A stretch of 64,000 nt of DNA, taken from positions 123,675,624 to 123,739,623 of the forward strand of contig OW121851.1 in the NCBI GenBank assembly GCA_933228895.1, written 5' to 3'. The translations under genes were made by a program, and so were the position numbers. Shown here piece after piece: positions 9,921 to 20,940 of the stretch. The notes under the pieces were generated by a model, which made no database searches, was not told the origin of the DNA, and saw only the letters and a program-made list of their open reading frames with translations. Source of the DNA: Platycnemis pennipes. Taxonomy: Eukaryota > Arthropoda > Insecta > Odonata > Platycnemididae. Numbering within the stretch: the first letter of the stretch is position 1; each line of letters begins with the position of its first letter.

Positions 9921-12900
9921 GTTCTATTATGCGTGCGTGGATGAAAACGATGTTTACGGACTCATACCCTCGCGAACGACATCAGCGAGGGAGGCTATGG
10001 AAGGGTATCAGATCGTGAAGGAACTAATTAAATAAGTATGGAGTTGGGTATAAGATAGCCAGTTGGGGATTAAGGAATCAATGAGGTTTAATATTTTGTA
10101 CTACGTTATCGCTAATTATGAACTTTTAACGGCTTCCATTTTGAGTTCTCTTAAGTCCTGTTGATTAATCGATAGTTATTCTTGGAAACTGATCAAGGAT
10201 GTACCTTGCTCCGCATTGGCCGATATATTGTCCCATATGACCTTGGAGCCGCGGCCTATTGTATGTCCTCCTGCAGTAATACCGAAGTATGATTTTTCGG
10301 TGTTTTTCGTGCTGTAATGATAAAGTATTGCGCATATTCAAAAACCTGCGTTCGCAAAGTTGAGAGAGCTGTAGTTCCTATAGGGTGCGCCCCTCCATAA
10401 ATAATCCATTAATTCGTGACACATGACTTCTCGTAACTCAGAGAGTTTAAATTTCATAGTGGTATCATCATATCTCGGTTATTTGCTCGTTAAAATTGGC
10501 ATTCACGCGGAATAAAATTGGTTTTGCCAATAGCTTCCCGAAATCCCAAGCATGGAGAGTTGTGGCGAAATTTATCTCATTTTCTACCTAAACTGAGTCA
10601 CTGCCAAACACTTCATGCCGTGACGGCTAATTTTTCTCGTGTCTGAGTCAAGAAGTAAAGCTCATATCTGTGATCCCGCATTAATTTAATGTAAATAACT
10701 AGCCCCAATCATTGATGTGGTATATTATGCTATTATTTAGCGAAAATAATACCACCATTAGCCAAACTGCACTCATCTTCGTATTCATCTCCTATTTCCC
10801 TTAAACGATTATCCAATTTTTTATTTCCAAAATGGGAGTGAAATATGAGCAGTGCTTCTTATTAACTCTTGGAATAAAAGAGCAACATATTTTTGGAGAC
10901 AATTTTTTTTATTTCAATTCGGTCAATTCAATACGTAATCGATGTTAATTCTTGACATGGGTCCATGATCCATAAATTTCCACCCATGCGCCGCTGTCGA
11001 TGCGAAAGGAACAGCAGTTACAAGAGACGGGTTGACTTCACGTCTTTCTAAGCTGCCGATAGAACAATTTGAAATATCATCGAGGCCCTTGACCCCCATG
11101 AGTGGGAGGCGGGTAATCAATAATTCATGCCGAACGAATACAAATTGGCGCCTCTGGTGAATCAAAACGTACGTCTCCTCGATGCTGCGGGAGAAAACGA
11201 AATTTAAAGAAGGAGGAGCATTTAAATTTAAACATTTTAAATTCCTGCCTCAGTCAATATTGTCTCTTCCCGCGGCTATTGTGCTTAAAAATGTTTTGGT
11301 AAGTATTGGTGTTTTTAAGCGCGTTCATCCATTTGAATGAAGGCACGGAGGATATTCTTTCTGAATTTTACGAGCAGTCAGTTTAAACTAAATGTTGCAA
11401 TTCACGACCGCTACCTGGATTCATTCGGATGTAATTTTTTCCGGTATCCATGCTGAAGTAAAAAATACCCACTCTCGTTTGCAACGGAAGTACATAAATT
11501 GAGGTCACATGCAAGAGTTTAAATTATATTCTGAGCTATTTATTGTCATATTTGGTATGAAGGAACTCATAATGTCCAGATTACAGGAACGCTTCCAGTG
11601 TATTTATTACTTATTTGGATTTCTATTTTCTCGACATTGCGACGGCAACATCTTAATTTTTTTAATGGTGTAGCAGGGAGTCGGAAAAAATTCGGCGGTT
11701 TCATTCAAAGAACATTCGGAGAAGAGAAAAGCATGAACGAGACCCTCTTCCGTAATCAGCCTTATCGCGCCGAGTTACACGCATTGAAGTCTGTCTGGCA
11801 AGGTATTTGGCGCCACACTCCTTAGATACCTGCTCGAGATCTAGAGTTAGTGTGGACGCGATGGTGAACGGAAAACGCAGACCGAGTCGATCGCCTACTC
11901 CCCCTTCAGCCGAGACGCGTATTTGCATTCTTTGTGATTGGAAAAAACGAGGCTGATTCGTTGGTCCCAGTCCTGAGATATGTTTGATTACTATCTACTC
12001 ATTGGCGAGTACCTGCTTCGGTTTGTACAAGCTGTATTCTCACTTTCTCGTTGGCACAACTACCTACGTATCGTATTTTCATTTGCCGTAAACATAAAAA
12101 GGCCTAATAAGATGCAAGGTAGTCCGTGGTAAAAAGATGATCATTTGACGTATTTGAAGAAGTTGCTCTCTTCAACGAGACTCATATGTACAGGAAGACG
12201 TTATTAGAAGGTTATCTGCAGGTGATTTTAGTCTTTGTTCTTTCAATAGAGAAACTATTCTCTCATTTTAATGTCAATGATCTTTTCTGTAAACAATAAG
12301 AGATCACCTACTCCTCAATGCTTCCTCATCCAATAAACTCGATATTTGAATACATTATTACAGATTTTTATCTACAAAAATATTTCGTTAAAACAACCTC
12401 CGTTTTTTAATCTGAATCAATTTATGTTAACTAAATTTCGTGGCGCATTACCATTTTTAAACTCCTCACGAGTTGTGAGAAGACGCTGAATTAAATGAAA
12501 TCTTACGAGAAATTTATTTGATGACTATACGATTTTGAAGCTCGATCACATTTACTTATCAAAATATCTGTGTAAAACTTGAAATTACACGCTATCGTGC
12601 AGTTAAAAAATCGGCACTAGCGGAAAAAACTTATCTTTTCGAACCACTCGCCGTGTCTGGCTTTTACGATATCGATCTTCTTCTCGCCAAGGACTCTCCA
12701 GCGCCGCTTTCTGCCTTATTTGGCATTTCGTGAGGACTTGTGCCATAAAATGGTGACGCAATGCATTCGCTGAGCCCTTGCAGAATGGATTGTCGAAATG
12801 CGCCCGTTTTGTTCTCTCTCTTTCGTCTCGTCTTTTCCCTTTCCATTTTCTTCTAACTGCTTGGGACATTTTCCTCCTCCTGTACATATATTGATTCCCA

Positions 12901-13285
12901 TTCTGCTGTCGAAGAGGATTGAATGGGAGGACGTCACAGTAAGAGACAAAGGGACGACCCTTCATGTGCCGCCTTTATGCTGCCACCCCAACCCCGCGGC
13001 GATAGAAAAACGCTATGCTAGCGATGCTGCTCTAAGATTAGGACGTCTTCTCTTTCTATTCCCATCGTAACAATCGCCGTCCTAGCATCGCCTTGGATAC
13101 AATGGGTGACATTTTCTCCTCCCACCCCTTTTACCTTTATGCCTCCTCCCCTCCATCACTAGAATCTTAATCCAAAGTCACGAGTGAGAAGAAGAATAGA
13201 GAGAATACGGACTAATATCCTCGCATCCTTGAGAACCTCGTCGTCTCACCCTTATGGCGTATTAATGCTTTATTGCGTATCTCTC
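9921..13285. other. Gene-free stretch
   Basis: No gene, RNA gene or clear repeat is recognised. ORFs at 10923-11165 and around 12603-13070 are short, overlap on several frames and lack recognisable domains. The 12.6-13.1 kb part is a GC-rich patch. Confidence 0.55.
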
Positions 13286-13299
13286 AATGTAAATTTTTT

Positions 13300-13492
13300 A
13301 AATTGCTACATTTAGACTACAATATAATTACTAATCCTTTTTTTTAAATTGCTAAAATTAGACTAGAATATGATTACTAATCCTTTTTATGCGTGATATG
13401 TAATGCATGTTTGCTGCCAATGACATGCATGCGATGGATTAACCCTCTGCCACGCACCTTTATGGTGTCTTGCAGGGTATTTTGTAGATGTA
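13300..13492 (+). mobile_element. LINE 3' tail fragment (CR1/L2-like family)
   Basis: The part at about 13388-13492 matches the 3' end of the non-LTR element at 30.6-31.4 kb: a TGATATGTAATGCATGTTTG-like block, then CTCTGCCACGCACCTT, CTTGCAGGGTATT and a GTAGATGTA end. It is preceded by an AT-rich block of about 45 bases that is duplicated in tandem (13300-13345 and 13346-13390, AAATTGCTA...CTAATCCTTTTT). The copy is severely 5' truncated, as is usual for non-LTR insertions. Confidence 0.75.
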
Positions 13493-14200
13493 ATTCTGGT
13501 GTGCCGTTGTATCTCCGCAGCTCAATCTTTCTCGCTTCCTTTTTTCCCGCGCTTCTGGAGAAAATACTTATAGAAAATCGTTGTTTTCAGGTCAATGTCT
13601 CAGAGTGATATGGTTTTGGTATGAAGGGATTTAATCACTGCGGTAGACTCTTCGGCATGTAACACGTCATTCTAGCATCCAATTAGTCGTGGGTTCGAAT
13701 CACGCCTTGAAAAATGGATGTCGTATTTTTTTTAGGATCATGCTTAGCATTAGGTTTGGTTAGGTGATGCGATCCTGATACTATGAAGGGATCTTTCATC
13801 TTGTGTAGCAGAGGTTACGTCACTTGGTCTTAAAGGAATGAGGATGAGAAATAACTGTAGACGCATGAGCTGTAGGCCTGTAGAAGAAGTTAAATGATAA
13901 GCTGAGCCGAGAGAAAGGGGATGAAGATGGGATGAAGGAAAGTAGTCGTCAGGAAAAACTCAATAGGAGGTGGAAAATTCAAATATAGGAAGTAATGAAA
14001 CAGCAAAGGACTCTTGAAGAATGCGATAGAGGGAATTTTTCGTTGGGGGATGGGGAGGAATATAATAAGAAATTTGGAGCTGTGGGAAGTTAAAAGACTG
14101 GAAGAGTGTCAAGAGATAGGTAATATGCAGCTGTAGTAGCGCTAAGTCACTTGAATGGCGATGGATGAAGTGAGGAGAAAGGAATTATGGAGGGGCAGTC
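13493..14200. other. Gene-free stretch, partly purine-rich
   Basis: No gene is visible. A B-box-like GGGTTCGAATCACGCC at about 13690 may mark a decayed tRNA-derived SINE, but no convincing A box was found. From about 13880 to 14190 the plus strand is strongly purine-rich without an open frame. Confidence 0.45.
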
Positions 14201-14203
14201 TAA

Positions 14204-14523
14204 GGGCCATATTCAGAATTTCACCCTCCAACGTTGGTGTTAATATCGCGATAACTTCTTAGCGCCACGCTGTACATCGCTTCGAACCATGTCGAGGAGA
14301 ATCTGTTTAAAGGTTTTTTTAAATAAGCAGTAAAAGTGAGACCGTAGTATAGATTATGTTGATGACCCGGCCATATCCAGAACCTTTGCTCAGTTCTCAC
14401 CGTCACGTTTAGAAGTCATACCACCTTTGCGGGTTAAATCCTTACACCATTTTGACTTGTTAATGGAATTTTAGGAGGTAAGCAGCGGAACCTTCACTGT
14501 AGTTGAGATTCAGAATATGGCCT
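14204..14523. mobile_element. MITE, PIF/Harbinger-like
   Basis: This 320-bp unit has terminal inverted repeats of about 21 bases: GGGCCATATTCAGAATTTC on the left, and on the right the complement of AGGCCATATTCTGAATCTC. Direct TAA triplets flank it (14201-14203 and 14524-14526). TIRs beginning GGG plus a 3-bp TAA/TTA duplication are characteristic of PIF/Harbinger elements. There is no transposase inside, so it would have depended on a related autonomous element. A short minus-strand ORF inside (14221-14406) is not considered real. Confidence 0.7.
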
Positions 14524-14526
14524 TAA

Positions 14527-15042
14527 GAACTTACTGCAAGTGGAAGATGGTTCATGATGATGATGTTTGCTTTTTCCGCATTTTACCTAGTACTCGTTAA
14601 CTCCTTCCATCTAGTGCGAGTGGTGAAGAAAGCGGAACTCACTTGAAATTGCTCACACTGCCCCCGCTCTTCCCTCTGCGTCTCCTCCGCTACCTTTGGC
14701 TGTCGCCTGTTGCGATTCTCTTTTCATCCCCACATATTTATCTCCGTTCCAGTACTATAAAAATGGCCAAAGTTAGTGTCTTAAGCAAAATGCAAAAAAT
14801 CTCTTTGTTTTCTTCCAATCCTGATTAATCTAAATGCTCAGTTACGTGATTCCATTGCGTAGATTTCGTCAATGTGGCATCATATACGAACATGAGTGTA
14901 TTTCTGACTTAGAACTTAAATGTGTGCGTTTGAAAACTCAATTTCCTTTTTTGCTTGCCTTACCTCGCGTGCATTATTTTATATTTTCTTGGCGTGATAA
15001 ACATTGAATGTCGTAAAAACGTGAGGAAATCAACGATGAGAC
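14527..15042. other. Gene-free stretch
   Basis: No feature recognised. Confidence 0.5.
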
Positions 15043-15044
15043 TA

Positions 15045-15272
15045 AAATACTGGGTTGAAGGTTGGTTTGGATAGGTGATGGTAGAGCTCACCCCGGACTA
15101 AGACACAGACGTGTGAATTTCACACATTTAGGGTAGGGGGGCCAGGTCCTTTCCCTGGGCCAACTCACACTCCGAAGATTTTTCGTTCGGGGGCGTCCAA
15201 AGGCTTCACCCGGATTTGACCCGGAACCCTTCGATCAGTATCCAAGCACTCTACCCACTAGGCCACGACGCT
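15045..15272 (-). mobile_element. SINE family A copy
   Basis: The minus strand begins with a tRNA-like head. The A box is in GTGGCCTAGTGGGTAGAG (about 15249-15266) and the B box is near GGGTTCCGGGTCAAATCC (about 15211-15228). The body GGCCCAGGGAAAGGACCTGG and the block GTGAGCTCTACC/CACCTATCC near the 3' end are shared with copies at 43.2 and 55.4 kb. The head end abuts a long palindrome. Confidence 0.8.
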
Positions 15273-15273
15273 A

Positions 15274-15618
15274 GCTGAAAGAGTGGCGTCTTCAATTATT
15301 ATGTGCACTTTACATGCCTTCCTCGCTGGCCAGTTTCATATATCTTCCAGTTAAATGTTTCCTATCCTTCTAGTGTCGTATTTCATGCATATATGTGATA
15401 ATATTTGATTAAATTTCTTACCATTTTTTAATATTTCCCGCTCACCTGGGAAATGTAGAAAAATAGTAGGAAATTTAATCAAATTTTATCATATGTGTGC
15501 ACGAAATACGAAAATGAAATGATAGGAAACACATAACTGGAAGATAAATGAAACTTACATAGCCAGCAAGGAAGATATGTAAGGTATACAGAACAATTGA
15601 AGACGCCACTCCTTCAGC
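15274..15618. repeat. Foldback palindrome of about 345 bp
   Basis: The left arm 15274-15420 and right arm 15467-15618 are inverted copies at roughly 80-85% identity by eye. For example, GCTGAAAGAGTGGCGTCTTC on the left pairs with GAAGACGCCACTCCTTCAGC on the right. The 46-base centre itself contains ATTTCCC...GGGAAAT. It could fold into a very long hairpin. No protein is encoded. It lies exactly between a SINE and the 3' part of a non-LTR element. Confidence 0.85.
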
Positions 15619-15770
15619 GAACGGGAAGAATGGCATAGGGAGGTGCCGTATAAGATATATTGAACAGGCCGTGAAGGATAGGAAAGAGAGGATTTACGTT
15701 GATATGTCGAGTTGAGGGCTGCGTTAAACCAATCCGAGGATTGTTGACCAATGGTGATGATTTTCAATAC
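15619..15770 (+). pseudogene. Non-LTR retrotransposon C-terminal/3' end fragment (family 2)
   Basis: The plus strand reads a decayed reverse-transcriptase tail: GKNGIGRCRIRYIEQAVKD..., then a stop and a block that translates near ALNQS in related copies, followed by ATTGTTGACC. The same block appears inverted at 56.7-57.0 kb. The GKRGRGRPR...W pattern is common at the C terminus of insect endonuclease/reverse-transcriptase LINEs. Stops and frameshifts make it non-functional. Confidence 0.7.
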
Positions 15771-17139
15771 GCATGCCATGCTCTCATGCACTCATTTTAT
15801 GTATTTAGGTATTTAAAATGTTCAAAAAGTACACAAAAAAATCATTTTGATGTACTTACCTTCATTCACATTAAAAATTACGGTGTGTAAAAATGTGATG
15901 GCTTCGCTTTCACTATACGTATCATATGTAAATCTGGTGATTTCGCTTTTGTGTTACCTTATACTCTCGTCTTTCCTAACACTCGAACCGTGCCTACAAA
16001 TTTAAGACCTGTTCCCGAGAGGAGTTTATACGCTCGCAATCGATGAAGTCGAGTTTGATAGATCGCCTCAATTAATTTTTTTGCCGTATCCAATGTCGCG
16101 GTGCTAATAGTTAGCGGAGCAACTGACCAGGATGACCCTGTTCCTCTCCCCGCAGACGTTCATGGTTGAGAAATCTGAAGAAAGATATATTTCGAATGTT
16201 TACGACCATTTAAGAAGAGTTTTACATGCTGTCCAGGGCATTCTCGGAGTTCGAGCAAGAACTGGGTGAAGGAATGACGCATTCACCCATTAAATCCTGC
16301 GCCTTGTCGCGTATAGCGTGTTCGGCCGTTTCGTACGGACGCCTCGAAGAAAGTCGGCCGACCGGTAGCATGAATGTGGCGGCGGGTAGGTACCCCTTCT
16401 TCTCCTTCGGGTGATTCCCCCCGACCCTCGTCCACCTCTGCCTCCTCATCGCCTGACAGAGATACAAGGGCGGGGGGAGGAGGAAGATGAAGGGGCACGA
16501 AAAAGGTCAAGCTGTCAAAGGCACTACGGCGCCATCCTGCCTTGTCTGCGCGTTTAAGTTCACGCCTTCCCCGCCGACGTGTATTCGCGGAGCCGTGGGG
16601 AACAGCCGGTCCATCTCACGCGCATGAACTCAATTAAAGATACCGCCCATCGATGCAAAACTTATGGTGTTATGAATATGTTCCCCATACGACTATGAGT
16701 ATCTGGTGTACCGATTTATAAATAGGAATATCATTATAAAAAGTAATTAATTAATCAGGGACTAGCTACGAGAATGCAGTGTATATCGTCATCTCGGTTG
16801 CTTTGACTTCTGTAATAAATTAGTGCCATGGCCTCGTATACCCTCCGTCTGGCAGTTCAGTTGTCGTTTTTGCTAATAGGTACTTAGGTTTCCTGTTTCC
16901 AGATAAATAAAATTAGAGATATAGATTAGCGTACTCATAGATTCAAAATGTATTTTTCCCCCGTACTATAAAAGAACACATTAGGCAGCTAGCAAAGGGA
17001 TGAGTAGGTGAAATATTATTAGAGTTGTCTGTAGTGCATGATGCATTAATTAACAACCAATCCCTATATTACTATGTGGATACTAACCATCTAGCTGCAT
17101 GTGACCCTATTATGTAGAATCTTTTCATTTAGTAGCCTA
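15771..17139. other. Gene-free stretch
   Basis: No gene is recognised. The GC-rich part at 16.2-16.6 kb has overlapping short ORFs on both strands with no domain, judged spurious. Confidence 0.5.
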
Positions 17140-17640
17140 ATGGCATGTCAATAGTGCCTTTTTGGTGATCTTCACCTCCTTCCACACACCTACATCTGCA
17201 TGTACATAATACCCTGCAAGCCACTATAAAGGTATGTGACAGGGGGTGAATTCACGCCAAACATGCATTACATATGCATAAAAAAGGATTAGTAATAATA
17301 TACTAGACTAAACTTCACAATTAAAAAATAATTAAGATAGTAAAGCAAGCATGCAATATCATGCATTTAGTTGGGTTAGCTTAAAGTCCTTATACCAACT
17401 TATCTCAACTTAGTAACTTACAGTTCGCAAAATACTTTTAACGTCATCAGTGAAAATGTTAGTCTAAATTTCAACCTACGACCTGAACCTGAACCCTCGC
17501 GGTGGCTTGCAGGGTATCGCGTAGAAGTAAACCTACATCTACGCGTAATACCCTGCGAGCCACCACGTGGGTGGGTGGCATGGGGTGAAGATCACCAAAC
17601 ATGCATTATTGACATGCAATAGTAAATGTAGATGTAGACG
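17140..17640. mobile_element. Cluster of inverted LINE 3' tails
   Basis: Four pieces of the same LINE family lie in alternating orientation: about 17143-17190 (+), 17190-17487 (-), 17500-17530 (+) and 17531-17640 (-). The second keeps traces of the reverse-transcriptase C-terminal coding region (AACGTCATCAGTGAAAATGTT and TCTAAATTTCAACCT, matching 30.96-31.04 kb). The third and fourth meet tail to tail and form a hairpin, GGTGGCTTGCAGGGTAT against ATACCCTGCGAGCCACC. Confidence 0.75.
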
Positions 17641-20600
17641 TATGAGTTTCAATCACCTTCGGCTGATGCATAATGAATTGGGTTGCCTAAATTACACCTA
17701 TGTATCTCCTATATAGCTACACCTTCCTGACTGTGTATTTTATATTATAGATATTCTACGAATCGACCAGATTTGTCGATATGAAAACATGTCAACTAGA
17801 AGGAGATATATCTTCGTATCAACAATCACTGCACGCTTGGCCGCGGTGCGTGTCTTGTGCCTCGTCCATGTCAATACCATTTTCCCTCCCCATTTTCCTC
17901 CTGCGTAAGGCAGCAACTGGGGTCGCCTCTCTCCCCCGACAACCCAACGTGACTCACCTCTCTCCATCCCAGCTGTTCTCCTCTCTCTCCTATTCCATCT
18001 CCCTTTCTACCCCTACTTTTTCTCCCCCTGTCGTCTTGGAGATGGACAGGAATCTCTCTGCGAGAATTCGTTTCACTCCCCTCCCCGCTTTCGTAGTACC
18101 TACATGCATGCCTTACCTACTCCTCCCTCAATCCCCCACAGGGAACCGGATGACCAATTCTTCCAATGTCTATCCTCAGCCAAGTTGTGTTCCTATCTCT
18201 CTAGACGTGCGTCGTCGAATCCTTGTCCGAGGTGGTCGATCAATGTTTCAAGTCCGAGCACACGATCGGCCTGGTTGATCCTCCCGTCTATTCGTTGCGA
18301 AACCATCGCACCATGGAATGAAATTCGAACTGTACGCTTGTTTTGTGACGAGGAAGCATCGTTTTATACAGCTCTTAAAAGATGATTCACCATTGCTTTT
18401 TTCGAACTTGGTGTCTCGATAGATGAGTTCCTAATATTGGGCTAAGTTGTTCACTTACCAACGCACTGAGAAAGGGAATCAAAATGTTTATCTGGTGAGT
18501 ATTCCGTTCATATCTCACATCAATATTGGGGAATAATACTTGGTTTGTCATAAACTGGCTGGTAGACATGCACACATAATCTCTATAGTTCCTCGTTTTG
18601 AATGTGTAAATTATTATCACAGCTCACGAAACAGCATGTATTCCAATTGAAATAATTTTGCACATACTTTTCCTTGTTATCCCTGTCTACATCTATTGTA
18701 ATTAACTTTTTTTGTCTTTGCAAACGTTTTTTTCGTATCATTCCTTCATTTATTCTATTATTCTACTCCGTGGCTTCATCCCACTTATTGTTTTCATCAT
18801 CTTCATCACCAAATTGGGTTGCGATATTTTAGTTTATATTTTTACTTGAAATTTTCATTGCCTACTCAGTCCCTTCCCTCTGAGCTTTGTAATTTGTTGT
18901 ATTCTTATCTTCGCTGAGGACAACGTGTAGATGTTCCTTAAGATGACTGCAAGAGGTCGTATTCGTGACAGTTTTGGGTGAACGATCCCATTTGGCGATT
19001 GGCCGAATGAGTGGCGGCTGGGTAATTTAAATGGAGTCTACATGCGTGCAGACTATTTAAACCCCCGCTTAATTTAACATGGAGGATTTTACGCTCGCCG
19101 TAAAAGCTCGCTGTCCGTCCCTGGCTGTGGCTCGTTCTTTCACGGATAGAGTCAAACAGGATAACGAAAAAATGCGTCCTAAAAACTTCGCGCATGATTT
19201 CCCTGCGACAAACGTTTAAAAACCTCAGCCTTCCTTATATGCCTTAAGGAGGAGGAAAAGCGAAAGAAAAAAATTGGTAAATTTAGAGACCATTTGGAAT
19301 TATGAATGTTCATGTTTCTTGCTTGGAATTCATTTTCCCCGACTAGTTCGGAAAACTTTGAAGCGGTCTCGACTTTTAAAATAGCCTCCGCATTCTTTCC
19401 TTCCCTTCTTATTACCTGAATGCCTTTCCGTGCTTGTTCTTCCTTACATTGCCGCCTTCCTCCATTTGCCCTCGACCCATTTCCTCTCATTTATCACACC
19501 TCTTTTCTCTCAGAGGTTTGCCTATTGCCAGGGAGTTATGAAATGTAATGCTACAGCTCCTATGGCAACATGTGCGCAACATTATTCAGGCCTATGAAAA
19601 CTGCCAGGTATTAGAATCTCGCTTTCTCCATGCCATTGAATTATTTGTAATGTATCACTTGATATTAGCAGTATGTGGATATGTGTAAGGGTAGAAATAT
19701 AGGTCGTTTAATTGCACTCCCTAATGTGAACTACCTGATTAATTGTTTAATTATGACTTTGTCTAATTAAATGTATGTTTAAGTTCATAGATTAAGAGAC
19801 ACTTGTCATCAATGAAATCAATCGATTATCTTTGAAATTTTTGCAGTTAGATTTTTATCACTTCACTTATTTGTTGCTAATTTTGGTTCAGTACTTTCAA
19901 ATATTTAAACCTAACTTAAGCGTGAATAGTTATTTTACAGATTAGGAATTAAAAAATGGTATGCAGTATATATTCCATTACTTTAATACTGAAATTTCAT
20001 TTTATTACGTAGTTTGTTGAAATAACCAATATGAAAAATGCATTTCTTTTTCTCCTGATGCGCTCTAATTGTGTTTATGTATGCATAATTAAAAAATTAA
20101 AGATCACTAAATGTTTTTTTCTAAACTAATTTTCCGTGGAGGGCATTTCTAAGCTGTTTCACATTCTTGCTTGAAATATGATGGAGAGTAAGAACGAACC
20201 ATGGGAGAGGTGTTAGTCGTGGTGGTCGAGAGGATGTTGTAGGTTAAAATTTCAAAGGGTTATAAAATAGAGGGAGGTCTGGAAGGCAATAGTCTTGAGA
20301 GCATTAATTTAGAGCAAGAAGGAAAAATAAGACTGGGAGCTGGAAGAAACAAATTGGGATTCAGAACAAAATGAGAGAATGTGAGAGATTTGAAGTTACC
20401 CGGGTTGCATCATAGGGCCGTACTAATGTTTTATAATACGAATGGCTACATAAAGGTCTACATAATAATCTGCAAGTGTGTGTGGCTTAGGTTGAGAGTC
20501 ATCCCCAAGCGTGCAGTTAAATCAAGAGGTCAAATCCTACGTTGGTTACTCCACTACGGTTCTGGTAGTCAAATATATCTAGAATTAAAACCAAATCACC

Positions 20601-20799
20601 TAAAAGATAAAGAATTTTCTCATGCAATACCCTATTGAAAACCATCACTGTTTAGCTCAGACATTGTGTTTAAACAAATATAATATTTGCCATTTTGATT
20701 CTGAGGTGATGGGAGAGTAGATGTGGTGGAAACTGGAAGCCTACCATTATTGGTCGAATATAATCGATGGTCGGCCAGTTTACTTGGTGAAATTTAGAC
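17641..20799. other. Gene-free stretch
   Basis: No gene is recognised. The 165-codon ORF at 17781-18278 is low-complexity (Ser, Pro, Leu) from a C/T-rich tract. The block at about 20460-20560 has a weak tRNA-like pattern (TGGCTTAGG, then AGGTCAAATCC) that may be a decayed SINE, but support is thin. Confidence 0.5.
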
Positions 20800-20940
20800 A
20801 TAGTGAAAAAGAAAGTACTTAGTTAATTCCACGATTTATTTTGGAGTGATGCACTCCTGATGATGACCTGTAAATGTTGAAACCGGTCGAGTCAATCAAA
20901 ATAAATCGTGGAATTAACTAAGTGCTTTCTTTTTCACTAT
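20800..20940. repeat. 44-bp inverted repeat enclosing a hammerhead-like motif
   Basis: The left arm 20800-20843 and right arm 20897-20940 are perfect inverted copies except for one mismatch. The 53-base centre contains the hammerhead-like motif. The arms start with ATAGTGAAAAAGAAAG. The high arm identity suggests a recent origin or selection for the hairpin. Confidence 0.9.
20853..20892 (+). ncRNA. Hammerhead-ribozyme-like motif 1
   Basis: The order is ACTC, CTGATGA, a stem-loop stretch, GAAA, CCGG, TC, GAGT. CTGATGA and GAAA are the conserved hammerhead core strands. ACTC and GAGT pair as stem I, CCGG is a self-complementary minimal stem III, and TC sits at the cleavage position. Minimal type I hammerheads with very short stem III, active as dimers, are known in Penelope-like retroelements. 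Against full activity, one extra U lies between CTGATGA and the best stem II (GAC/GTT), and stem II is weak. Confidence 0.5.

Noticed and set aside
17781..18278. 165-codon ORF
   Set aside because: Low-complexity Ser/Pro/Leu translation of a C/T-rich tract.
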